Source: Micromussa lordhowensis (lineage: Eukaryota > Cnidaria > Anthozoa > Scleractinia > Lobophylliidae). From it: a stretch of 64,000 bases of DNA. Numbering within the stretch: the first letter of the stretch is position 1; every line of letters begins with the position of its first letter. This document shows positions 45,314-54,784 of the stretch, piece after piece. The translations under genes were made by a program, and so were the position numbers. The stretch covers positions 14,648,876 through 14,712,875 of the forward strand of contig OZ026607.1 of NCBI GenBank assembly GCA_964020085.1, given 5' to 3'. Below the pieces are notes generated by a model that saw nothing but the letters and a program-made list of their open reading frames with translations, was not told the origin of the DNA and did not search any database.

Positions 45314-45426
45314 ATGACGTTTGCCGCTATGAAGCAGGAAGCAAGCAGAATTAAGGAAGTCAAAGAAGTCCAGCGCTACTTCAAAAATCAGACTGGAAGT
45401 GAAAACTGGGTGGAGGTTGAGAAGCG
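45314..45426 (+). CDS. Candidate first coding exon with GTAAGT donor
   Basis: Starts at ATG 45314 and encodes MTFAAMKQEASRIKEVKEVQ, then RYFKNQTGSENWVEVEKR, ending at a strong donor CG|GTAAGTAG (45427). It is a Lys/Glu-rich amphipathic sequence with no domain I recognise. No acceptor or second exon is evident nearby. It may be the 5' exon of a lost Penelope-type element or of a host gene. Confidence 0.35.
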
Positions 45427-45975
45427 GTAAGTAGAAAACATAAACATTTGATCTTCAGATATGTGCTTAGGCGTAACTCAGATTAGTAGGCATAAAGAAA
45501 ATAAAATCAGTTTGTAACTACATGCAGCAAATAGGGTATTTTGCTTTGACTTTCAGTTTTCTTCTCAGGTGGGAGTTACGACCCTGTTAAACCTGATGAA
45601 TATTTAATTTGAACATCAAACAGCGTCTGTGTACTTTTTTTTTTGTGTCGTGACATCTCTTTGTGACGTCATTATAAATCATATTAAATGTGGCCCAGGC
45701 TTGCTCGGCTTGCTCGGCTCAGGCTTGTTCGGCATACTCAAAAAAGGACCAAAACGTTTGTTTAAGATGGCGAAGAAAGTTCAATTGCGTGTGATTACAC
45801 TCCTGAAGACAAAATGATTTTTGAAGGTTTTGCTCAAAATGGTTGCTATGGAAACCAGACACAAACTCCTAGGTCACAAATGACTAACGGATGTTAATTA
45901 GTACTACTATACTCAAAATTAGCCAACTCAATTACAGCAATATTGTCACTGGTCTTTGTTTACTTGCTATTTTCT
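45427..45975. other. No gene seen
   Basis: GGCTTGCTCGG/GGCTTGTTCGG short tandem near 45698-45733; nothing else recognised. Confidence 0.4.
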
Positions 45976-46315
45976 GCAGCGTGGCCAAGTGGTTAGGACG
46001 CCGGACTTGAAATTCGGGGGTCGCGGGCTCAGGCCTCGCTCCACTTGCATCCCTTGCTATTTTCTGCAGCGTGGCCAAGTGGTTAGGACGCCGGACTTGA
46101 AATTCTGGGGTCGCGGGCTCAGGCCTCCACTTAACTGGAGTTGTTTCTCGGTATACCCTAGTTCAACTCCTCGGCCACGTTTGTAAATAGGCAACTGGTC
46201 TGCCTCCTGCCAGTTGGGATTTCTAACCATATTATGTTCATTTTCATAATTTGTTTGAATAATTGTTTTCATTGGCCCTGAAAAAGCCCATTGGGGAGTG
46301 GTCAATTAAGATATT
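45976..46315 (+). mobile_element. tRNA-Ser(TGA)-derived SINE with duplicated head
   Basis: Two heads, at 45976 and 46066 (90-bp period), read GCAGCGTGGCCAAGTGGTTA followed by an anticodon arm CCGGA CTTGAAA TTCGG with anticodon TGA. This matches the layout of tRNA-Ser. The second head continues into a body with GGTTCAACTCC-like and CCCTGAAAAAGCCCATTGGG phrases and an AT-rich end. The doubled head may be a partial tandem insertion. Confidence 0.72.
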
Positions 46316-46350
46316 TATTTATCAATTTTTTTAGTTTTTTCTAATTCAAA

Positions 46351-47634
46351 TATATATGTCTGGATTTATGAAAACAGTGTTCATGACATCTTGTCAATGA
46401 TAATCTCTTGATACAATTCTGTCCTAGAGCTAGCTTTCCACAAGGCTTATCGTAGCTCAAATAAAAGGAAATAACTCTCCCGTATGCCTTTTGAGGCCAG
46501 GAAGACTAATTTCACCGTCTTTTCGTTGAATCATGAATTGTTCAATTTAATTAAGAGTGCTTTCAACATGAAATTAGAGTCTAAATCAAAACGAACGTAC
46601 ACTATGTCAGGACCGCGGCGGAGAGCTTATCTATAACTTTCTAAAGGCCTGCATCGTCCTAAATAGACTGAACAAGAGCTTCCTACATCGAGAATCGATT
46701 GAAATTCCACCAAAATAAGCCATAGTTAGCAGTAAGCGAACACTCAACATGTTGTCGTTACGTCAATTATCGCCCGGAAGCCACGCAAATAAATTTCTTC
46801 CGCGCTATCGAATCACAGACAGTTCTGATAGTTAGCTAAGCCGAGAACGCCTAAAATTGATCAAACAAGGAAATTCTACCCACGATCAGCGCTTGAACTC
46901 ATGTTCTTCACTCTGCTCGTGGCCATGCTTTGCTTGCAAATAGCAATGTCCCGGATGAACTTGATTTTTGTCGAGCGCGGAACGGCAGATCCAGATTTCA
47001 ACAGATTTTCTTCTAAGTCTTTAGCTACATCAAAGTTCAGAGCAAATAACGCCAACAGCAGCTACAAGTGTCTAGTCCATTGCACGTCTAAGCCCTAAAT
47101 TGATGTAGCTAAAGCTTTTTGCTGTCTAAAGCAAGCACAACATTATCGCCACAGTGCTAACGGCCCACGTATAGTACGGAGCTAAATGATGTCCCGTTTT
47201 CAGTGGGCCCTTCATGTACGATAATGGACGACGCTTGCTAGCAAATCGTTAGACTTGCACCTTCATTGGACTTAATGATGTCCTCCGGCAGACTTCCTTT
47301 AGACAGCAGTTATAGAACGCTGGTCGGTTGGCTCCCCGGCTCTCAGAGTAACCGCGCGAACTGAAATTCAGAGGAGTGAAACCTGGGCTATACTTAACAC
47401 CGACTGACAAGGGGAGGGAGGAGTGCGGGGGGTACCGATGAATAATGAAAAAAAACTAGATGAATAAACGAAACATGCAGCAAGAAGTCCTCTACACTTT
47501 ACACTAGGTAAGATTTACAAGCTGCTGCCATAAGCAAAGCAAAAGGTTAAATAAATAAATAGATTAGAAAGAAAAATCAATAAAAACCGCTAGATGTCAT
47601 TAACACTGTTTTCATAAATCCAGACATATATATA
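46351..47634 (+). mobile_element. Complete type B TIR unit, solo
   Basis: Begins TATATATGTCTGGATTTATG and ends CATAAATCCAGACATATATA; about 30 bp of inverted ends. The interior matches 29799-31096 along its length with indels. It lies alone, without the spacer or tandem partners seen at 26797-31096, so the unit can insert as a single piece. Probable TA-rich target; a clear target duplication cannot be separated from the TATA ends. No transposase. Confidence 0.88.
46901..47098 (+). CDS. Secreted-protein-like exon inside type B unit
   Basis: 65 codons. A signal-peptide-like start (MFFTLLVAMLCLQIAMS) is followed by RMNLIFVERGTADPDF and a Cys pair in SSYKCLVHCTSKP. The stop follows immediately, as expected if the frame originally spliced onward. 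The copy at 30371-30535 has a TAG in place of the Tyr codon and loses the frame; the truncated unit at 28651 keeps only the last third. It resembles the first exon of a secreted Cys-rich (PAN-like) protein; inference only. Confidence 0.35.
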   Translation: MFFTLLVAMLCLQIAMSRMNLIFVERGTADPDFNRFSSKSLATSKFRANNANSSYKCLVHCTSKP

Positions 47635-48216
47635 GTTTTACAAACTGCTTGTATTAACAGGTTTCCTTTATGGGTCCTTGAGGAAAAACTACAAGCGCTT
47701 AAAGGACAAATGAAAAATGTATCTCATACCCTTAAGAGCTACGTCCAGATAGAGGGAGGAAGAGAGAGATTTGCCCAGGTCGTCATCAAATGAACTGCAA
47801 ATATGCGGTCCAGCGCAGGGTTGCCTTTGTCAATTGTTTTTACTTCAATTGACATACAGAAGATTATCAACCTATCCCTTACTAGTGAAGCTCCGCGCTT
47901 TTTGGGATCGGAATTAATCTTCTTGGAGTTACCACAGGTAAATAACACTTTTACTAGCGAAACGACAGACCGGCTACGAGACAATGTAGAATACTTTTTA
48001 TCGGTAAGTTTGTAGTAAATATGAGTAAAAAAAAACACCTAACAGGTTTAGCCCACCGCGAGCATACGTTACCAGGATTCATCGCACGCCCAAAACTGTC
48101 GTGGCAAACAACAACAAATTCCCGCTTCCGAAACAGTGTCAAAAAGAAACAAACAAACAAACAAACAAAAAAAAACGGTTTGATCGTTAATTACCATTTG
48201 AACTAGTACGTGCGTG
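47635..48216. other. Region between TIR unit and Penelope complex
   Basis: No recognised gene. Minus frame 47739-48038 and plus frame 47803-48015 overlap; the plus frame ends near a possible donor CCACAG|GTAAAT (47938), the minus frame is longer, and neither resembles a known family. An (AAAC)n tract lies at 48150-48173. Confidence 0.4.
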
Positions 48217-48236
48217 CACTCTTAATTCAGGGGGCA

Positions 48237-48273
<37 letters not shown>

Positions 48274-48334
48274 TATTGCAAGATAATTTGGTTTTATCAA
48301 CTGGGTTGATAATGTGAATTGTCCACCGCAAAGA

Positions 48335-48382
48335 GATTCGGAAGCTGACGTTTCGAGCGTTAGCCCTTCGTCGGAGCGAATC
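48335..48382 (-). ncRNA. Hammerhead-like motif, inverted terminal repeat
   Basis: Inverse copy of the motif at 51642-51689 (stem I GATTC/GAATC and GCT/AGC, core CCGACGA, stem II GGGC/GCTC, GAAACGTC). Confidence 0.6.
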
Positions 48383-48473
48383 AAGGAATTGTGGGTTGTG
48401 TGTGGTTTATATACAGAAATGTGGAGCTACGCTATTGGTTGGTGCCTGGCAACGTGAAAAACAACAGAATGAA

Positions 48474-48989
48474 TTAGTTGAATGAAAAGCGTTCGTTGAT
48501 ACCGTGAGGATTAAGAGTGCCGATTTGAAAAATAAATCTTTGTTCAAGAGTTTTACGGCTTTCTGTGCCTCCTTGATGTAGGGAGAGGCCGCAGACTGCC
48601 ATATGTTGCTTAGAATGATTCGGCATATTAAAGTGTCTAGCAACCGGTTTAGAAGGGTCTTTATCGTCTTTCTCTACGTCGCGAAGGTGTTCTCGGAAAC
48701 GGTCGCCTAGTCGTCTACCTGTTTCGCCGATATATAACTTTTTGCAAAGAGTGCAAGTTATACAGTAGATGACATTGGCTGAGGTACAGGTAAATTGATC
48801 TGTGATCTTAATGGATCGCTTGGGTCCCGACAATTTCTCAACGTTGTAAATGAAAGGACATGTTTTACATCGCGCGCGTGCGCATTTAAAAGTTCCAGGT
48901 TGTTCAGTCGTTTTGAATGCACTTCTAACTATAAAGTTACCTATGTTTTTGTCGCGTTTGAATGAAATTAATGGCGGTTGCGAAAAGAT
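48474..48989 (-). pseudogene. Inverted Penelope GIY-YIG fragment
   Basis: The minus frame encodes SQPPLISFKRDKN, a CxC-type zinc region (CARARCKTCPF), KLYIGETGRRLGDRFREH (YIG and Arg of GIY-YIG nucleases), ESRKTLEQRF with the expected Glu, and ends INERFSFN. It is the inverse of 51031-51550, joined at 48989 to the plus-strand RT copy. The frame runs past the junction into unrelated reading. Confidence 0.85.
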
Positions 48990-50978
48990 TCTAGTCACAT
49001 CAACTTCATCGGCCGTTGCCTTCATTCTAAAGTTATTCCTAAGGGTTTTCGCGCTAATTTTCATGCATCTTATCATTCTAATCAATATCTTCGCCAAATT
49101 CAATGTGCCCAAAATTCTTTTTCACGTAACATTATGCGGATTACTATCAGAGCTATGTGCCAAAAACGTGACGACCTCAACAAACAAATTCTACAATGGC
49201 GCTCTGAACTGTCTAAAATCTGTCCAGCTATCTTAGTTCAATCTATTCGCACCAAAATTCAGGAGGTCAATTCTAAACTTTTTAACCATTTACACCAAAT
49301 TAAGGCCCATAAACTTGAACAATTAACAGGTCCTCCTATTTCTTGTGACTCGTCACTTGAAAGCCTTAGCAGCGTAGTTACTATTCCAAAAAATCTTTCG
49401 CTTTCCGATGCAGAGAAATCCGTCCTTAGCAAGGGCTTGAATTTTGTTCCTATATCCAAAAACCTTGACGAATTCTCGGTTAAGCAAGATGTTGAAAAAT
49501 TTCTTCGCCGCGTTCAACTTAAAGCCTTTTTCCATGACAAAGAGGATGATTCTAACACCTCGGACAAAGATATTTTCGAGACGCTTCAGACTCGAAAATC
49601 GAAGTGGACTCCCCCAGAGGGCCAGTTCGCCTCTTTAGATTTTTTCATCAACAAATGCCGTCATGACATCAACAAACTAAATTTCAATCGTAACACCAAA
49701 TTTTCAAACCTTTCTTCGGAAGAGAGGGCGGCGCTTAAAAATCTTAGTAAGCGCAAAGACATAATTGTGAAAGCGGCCGACAAAGGCGGCGCTTTGGTTG
49801 TTTGGCGGGCCGACCTCTACCAAAAAGAAGCTTTGCGGCAACTTTCCGACACCTCTTTTTATGCCAAAGTTGATAAAGATCTCACTTCCACTAACCAACA
49901 AATTGTCAAGAGCACCATTAGCGAACTTATAGTAAAACAAGATTTACCGGCTACTGCTACAAATCTCATCATCACCACTCCTAGAACTTCATGTATTTAC
50001 TTTTTGCCTAAAATTCACAAACCTAACAACCCAGGCCGACCTATCGTCTCTGCGTGTAGTTGCCCTACCGAACTCATTTCTAGCTATTTAGACAAAATTA
50101 TGGCACCTATCGTCAGATCTTTACCGTCTTATGTTAAAGACAGTCAACACGCCCTTCAAATTTTTCGCGATTTCAATTTCCTGGGAGAAGACAAACTTAT
50201 TTTTACTATGGACATTACATCCCTTTACACCGTCATCCCTAATGGCGAAGGTCTTCTAGCCCTCAAACATTTTTTTGATTTACGCACTGTTAAGGAACCA
50301 AGCTCGGAAACACTGCTCCGCCTGGCTGAACTAGTTTTAACACTAAATTGTTTTTCATTCGCTACCAGTTATTATAAACAAATCAATGGTGTGGCCATGG
50401 GCACCAAAATGGGACCCAGCTACGCCAATCTTTTCGTAGGCTACATTGAACACGAATTTTTTAATCAATACAACGGCCCTAAACCTGAGCTATACCGTCG
50501 CTACATTGACGATTGTGTCGGCGCCACTTCCTCTACCAGAGAGGAACTCAATCAATTTATAACTGCTGTTAATTCGTTTCATCCAGCTCTTAAGTATACC
50601 TGGGAAATTTCCAATACTTCTTTGGCATTTCTAGATATCAAAGTTTCTGTCGAAGGCAACGGTTTATGCACCAGTGTGCACTACAAACCCACAGATTCTC
50701 ATAGCTATTTGTTGTATTCATCTTCACATCCATCACACGTCAAGAATTCTATTCCTTATTCTCAGTTTCTTAGACTTCGTCGCCTTTGTAGTGAGGACTC
50801 TGATTTTTCCTTTAAATCAGAGGAAATGTGCAATTTTTTCGATAAACGTGGATATCCTGCCTCTGTTGTTCAAGCAGGCCATCATCGTGCCCAACAAATT
50901 GATCGGCAGTCAGCACTACAAACGTCTCAGAAGGAGAATAATAATAGAATTCCATTCACCCTCACAATCACGCAGTAA
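48990..50978 (+). pseudogene. Penelope reverse transcriptase, copy 1 (5' truncated)
   Basis: Long frame from the inversion junction. It contains KAADKGGALVVW, YFLPKIHKPNNPGRPIVS, FTMDITSLYTVIPN (motif A Asp), NGVAMGTKMGPSYANLFVG (motif B) and YRRYIDDCVG (catalytic YIDD), followed by the thumb. The leader and first-exon region present in copy 2 are absent. At the 3' end (about 50925) it lacks four bases present in copy 2, and the frame ends at 50978 before reaching the GIY-YIG domain. It would copy RNA by target-primed reverse transcription. Confidence 0.9.
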
Positions 50979-51550
50979 AATCCATCATTCTCAAAAACTT
51001 TAAATTACTTCAAAATGATCCCGATACTGGTAGAATCTTTTCGCAACCGCCATTAATTTCATTCAAACGCGACAAAAACATAGGTAACTTTTTAGTTAGA
51101 AGTGCATTCAAAACGACTGAACAACCTGGAACTTTTAAATGCGCACGCGCGCGATGTAAAACATGTCCTTTCATTTACAACGTTGAGAAATTGTCGGGAC
51201 CCAAGCGATCCATTAAGATCACAGATCAATTTACCTGTACCTCAGCCAATGTCATCTACTGTATAACTTGCACTCTTTGCAAAAAGTTATATATCGGCGA
51301 AACAGGTAGACGACTAGGCGACCGTTTCCGAGAACACCTTCGCGACGTAGAGAAAGACGATAAAGACGCTTCTAAACCGGTTGCTAGACACTTTAATATG
51401 CCGAATCATTCTAAGCAACATATGGCAGTCTGCGGCCTCTCCCTACATCAAGGAGGCACAGAAAGCCGTAAAACTCTTGAACAAAGATTTATTTTTCAAA
51501 TCGGCACTCTTAATCCTCACGGTATCAACGAACGCTTTTCATTCAACTAA
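50957..51550 (+). CDS. Penelope GIY-YIG endonuclease frame, copy 1
   Basis: Open in a different frame from the RT, with overlap of only about 20 bp. It encodes HAVKSIILKNFKLLQNDPD, PPLISFKRDKN, CARARCKTCPF, a Cys cluster (CITCTLCK), YIGETGRRLGDRFREH, a Glu in TLEQRF and the C-terminus INERFSFN. In known Penelope proteins RT and GIY-YIG are one polypeptide, so either a small deletion separated them or frameshifting is needed. First ATG is 51191, within the domain. Confidence 0.8.
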   Translation, partial: HPHNHAVKSIILKNFKLLQNDPDTGRIFSQPPLISFKRDKNIGNFLVRSAFKTTEQPGTFKCARARCKTCPFIYNVEKLSGPKRSIKITDQFTCTSANVIYCITCTLCKKLYIGETGRRLGDRFREHLRDVEKDDKDASKPVARHFNMPNHSKQHMAVCGLSLHQGGTESRKTLEQRFIFQIGTLNPHGINERFSFN

Positions 51551-51641
51551 TTCATTCTGTTGTTTTTCACGTTGCCAGGCACCAACCAATAGCGTAGCTC
51601 CACATTTCTGTATATAAACCACACACAACCCACAATTCCTT

Positions 51642-51689
51642 GATTCGCTCCGACGAAGGGCTAACGCTCGAAACGTCAGCTTCCGAATC
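51642..51689 (+). ncRNA. Hammerhead ribozyme-like motif, central terminal repeat
   Basis: Stem I is formed by GATTC (51642-51646) with GAATC (51685-51689), plus GCT/AGC next to the core, with a 4-nt bulge between them. The core is C-CGACGA (U4 of the consensus is C), stem II GGGC/GCTC with loop TAAC, then GAAACGTC with self-complementary ACGT as stem III. The predicted cut is after 51677. Overall architecture agrees with Penelope hammerheads except for U4. Confidence 0.68.
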
Positions 51690-51889
51690 TCTTTGCGGTG
51701 GACAATTCACATTATCAACCCAGTTGATAAAACCAAATTATCTTGCAATACTCCCACTGACGCAGCACCACAGTTTCTTTAGAAACTTGCCCCCTTTATT
51801 CATTTGTTGTTTATCGCTGCGACCACTAACGTCTTGCCTTAGTATTCTTTATTCCTCAGATTTCAGACCAGAAGACCGACCACGAGACG

Positions 51890-51934
51890 ATGCCAAGCCT
51901 GAAGAAGCTCACCAAGGAGCTACGCCAGGAAATC
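51890..51934 (+). CDS. Candidate Penelope leader exon
   Basis: ATG 51890 starts MPSLKKLTKELRQEI and meets a donor-like ATC|GTAAGT at 51935. A pyrimidine-rich stretch ending CCCCCTATTAG (51966) could be an acceptor, but the frame also reads straight through into the RT, so splicing is not proven. Introns in Penelope elements are known. The position parallels the exon at 45314. Confidence 0.45.
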
Positions 51935-53974
51935 GTAAGTTATCTTTTTCCTTTTCCCCCTATTAGTAAAACTTTAGCTTTTCGTTTGGCCATTCTTATC
52001 TTCGCTAAAACTAGATTTTGTAGTCACATCAACTTCATCGGCCGTTGCCTTCATTCTAAAGTTATTCCTAAGGGTTTTCGCGCTAATTTTCATGCATCTT
52101 ATCATTCTAATCAATATCTTCGCCAAATTCAATGTGCCCAAAATTCTTTTTCGCGTAACATTATGAGGATTACTATCAGAGCTATGTGCCAAAAACGTGA
52201 CGACCTCAACAAACAAATTCTACAATGTCGCTCTGAACTGTCTAAAATCTGTCCAGCTATCTTAGTTCAATCTATTCGCACCAAAATTCAGGAAGTCAAT
52301 TCTAAACTTTTTAACCATTTACACCAAATTAAGGCCCATAAACTTGAACAATTAACAGGTCCTCCTATTTCTTGTGACTCGTCACTTGAAAGCCTTAGCA
52401 CCGTAGTTACTATTCCAAAAAATCTTTCGCTTTCCGATGCAGAGAAATCCGTCCTTAGCAAGGGCTTGAATTTTGTTCCTATATCCAAAAACCTTGACGA
52501 ATTCTCGGTTAAGCAAGATGTTGAAAAATTTCTTCGCCGCGTTCAACTTAAAGCCTTTTTCCATGACAAAGAGGATGATTCTAACACCTCGGACAAAGAT
52601 ATTTTCGAGACGCTTCAGACTCGAAAATCGAAGTGGACTTCCCCAGAGGGCCAGTTCGCCTCTTTAGATTTTTTCATCAACAAATGCCGTCATGACATCA
52701 ACAAACTAAATTTCAATCGTAACACCAAATTTTCAAACCTTTCTTCGGAAGAGAGGGCGGCGCTTAAAAATCTTAGTAAGCGCAAAGACATAATTGTGAA
52801 AGCGGCCGACAAAGGCGGCGCTTTGGTTGTTTGGCGGGCCGACCTCTACCAAAAAGAAGCTTTGCGGCAACTTTCCGACACCTCTTTTTATGCCAAAGTT
52901 GATAAAGATCTCACTTCCACTAACCAACAAATTGTCAAGAGCACCATTAGCGAACTTATAGTAAAACAAGATTTACCGGCTACTGCTACAAATCTCATCA
53001 TCACCACTCCTAGAACTTCATGTATTTACTTTTTGCCTAAAATTCACAAACCTAACAACCCAGGCCGACCTATCGTCTCTGCGTGTAGTTGCCCTACCGA
53101 ACTCATTTCTAGCTATTTAGACAAAATTATGGCACCTATCGTCAGATCTTTACCGTCTTATGTTAAAGACAGTCAACACGCCCTTCAAATTTTTCGCGAT
53201 TTCAATTTCCTGGGTGAAGACAAACTTATTTTTACTATGGACATTACATCCCTTTACACCGTCATCCCTAATGGCGAAGGTCTTCTAGCCCTCAAACATT
53301 TTTTTGATTTACGCACTGTTAAGGAACCAAGCTCGGAAACACTGCTCCGCCTGGCTGAACTAGTTTTAACACTAAATTGTTTTTCATTCGCTACCAGTTA
53401 TTATAAACAAATCAATGGTGTGGCCATGGACACCAAAATGGGACCCAGCTACGCCAATCTTTTCGTAGGCTACGTTGAACACGAATTTTTTAATCAATAC
53501 AACGGCCCTAAACCTGAGCTATACCGTCGCTACATTGACGATTGTGTCGGCGTCACTTCCTCTACCAGAGAGGAACTCAATCAATTTATAACTGCTGTTA
53601 ATTCGTTTCATCCGGCTCTTAAGTATACCTGGGAAATTTCCAATACTTCTTTGGCATTTCTAGATATCAAAGTTTCTGTCGAAGGCAACGGTTTATGCAC
53701 CAGTGTGCACTACAAACCCACAGATTCTCATAGCTATTTGTTGTATTCATCTTCACATCCATCACACGTCAAGAATTCTATTCCTTATTCTCAGTTTCTT
53801 AGACTTCGTCGCCTTTGTAGTGAGGACTCTGATTTTTCCTTTAAATCAGAGGAAATGTGCAATTTTTTCGACAAACGTGGATATCCTGCCTCTGTTGTTC
53901 AAGCAGGCCATCATCGTGCCCAACAAATTGATCGGCAGTCAGCACTACAAACGTCGATCTCAGAAGGAGAATAA
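51890..53974 (+). pseudogene. Penelope reverse transcriptase, copy 2
   Basis: 694-codon frame covering leader, N-terminal domain (LEQLTGPPISCDSSLESL), KAADKGGALVVW, PKIHKPNNPGRPIVS, FTMDITSLYTVIPN, YRRYIDDCVG and thumb. Motif B reads GVAMDTKMGPS where copy 1 has GVAMGTKMGPS; the Gly-to-Asp change next to the active site probably harms activity. Four extra bases (GATC) near 53957 bring TAA TAA TAG into frame just before the GIY-YIG frame, which is in the same phase. Confidence 0.9.
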
Positions 53975-53986
53975 TAATAGAATTCC

Positions 53987-54583
53987 ATTCACCCTCACAA
54001 TCACGCAGTAAAATCCATCATTCTCAAAAACTTTAAATTACTTCAAAATGATCCCGATACTGGTAGAATCTTTTCGCAACCGCCATTAATTTCATTCAAA
54101 CGCGACAAAAACATAGGTAACTTTTTAGTTAGAAGTGCATTCAAAACGACTGAACAACCTGGAACTTTTAAATGCGCACGCGCGCGATGTAAAACATGTC
54201 CTTTCATTTACAACGTTGAGAAATTGTCGGGACCCAAGCGATCCATTAAGATCACAGATCAATTTACCTGTACCTCAGCCAATGTCATCTACTGTATAAC
54301 TTGCACTCTTTGCAAAAAGTTATATATCGGCGAAACAGGTAGACGACTAGGCGACCGTTTCCGAGAACACCTTCGCGACGTAGAGAAAGACGATAAAGAC
54401 CCTTCTAAACCGGTTGCTAGACACTTTAATATGCCGAATCATTCTAAGCAACATATGGCAGTCTGCGGCCTCTCCCTACATCAAGGAGGCACAGAAAGCC
54501 GTAAAACTCTTGAACAAAGATTTATTTTTCAAATCGGCACTCTTAATCCTCACGGTATCAACGAACGCTTTTCATTCAACTAA
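53987..54583 (+). CDS. Penelope GIY-YIG endonuclease frame, copy 2
   Basis: Same phase as the copy 2 RT but separated from it by three consecutive stop codons (53972-53980). It holds the same zinc-region, YIGETGRRLGDRFREH and TLEQRF motifs as copy 1, with Pro for Ala at one position (DDKDPSKP). Confidence 0.8.
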   Translation: MHPHNHAVKSIILKNFKLLQNDPDTGRIFSQPPLISFKRDKNIGNFLVRSAFKTTEQPGTFKCARARCKTCPFIYNVEKLSGPKRSIKITDQFTCTSANVIYCITCTLCKKLYIGETGRRLGDRFREHLRDVEKDDKDPSKPVARHFNMPNHSKQHMAVCGLSLHQGGTESRKTLEQRFIFQIGTLNPHGINERFSFN

Positions 54584-54674
54584 TTCATTCTGTTGTTTTT
54601 CACGTTGCCAGGCACCAACCAATAGCGTAGCTCCACATTTCTGTATATAAACCACACACAACCCACAATTCCTT

Positions 54675-54722
54675 GATTCGCTCCGACGAAGGGCTAACGC
54701 TCGAAACGTCAGCTTCCGAATC
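54675..54722 (+). ncRNA. Hammerhead-like motif, 3' terminal repeat
   Basis: Same sequence as the motif at 51642-51689, including the U4-to-C change, at the downstream end of the concatemer. Confidence 0.66.
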
Positions 54723-54784
54723 TCTTTGCGGTGGACAATTCACATTATCAACCCAGTTGATAAAACTAAACACTCTTAATTCAG

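Larger units (their letters stand above)
48217..54784 (+). mobile_element. Penelope-like concatemer with 14-bp target duplication
   Basis: CACTCTTAATTCAG occurs at 48217-48230 and 54771-54784, bounding a 6,540-bp insertion. Internal order: inverted piece (leader, terminal repeat, GIY-YIG) 48231-48989 on minus; plus-strand RT/GIY-YIG copy 48990-51550; terminal repeat with hammerhead motif; second plus copy with leader, candidate exon, RT and GIY-YIG 51780-54583; terminal repeat to 54770. Head-to-tail tandem with an inverted 5' part is typical of Penelope insertions. The two plus copies are nearly identical. Confidence 0.92.
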
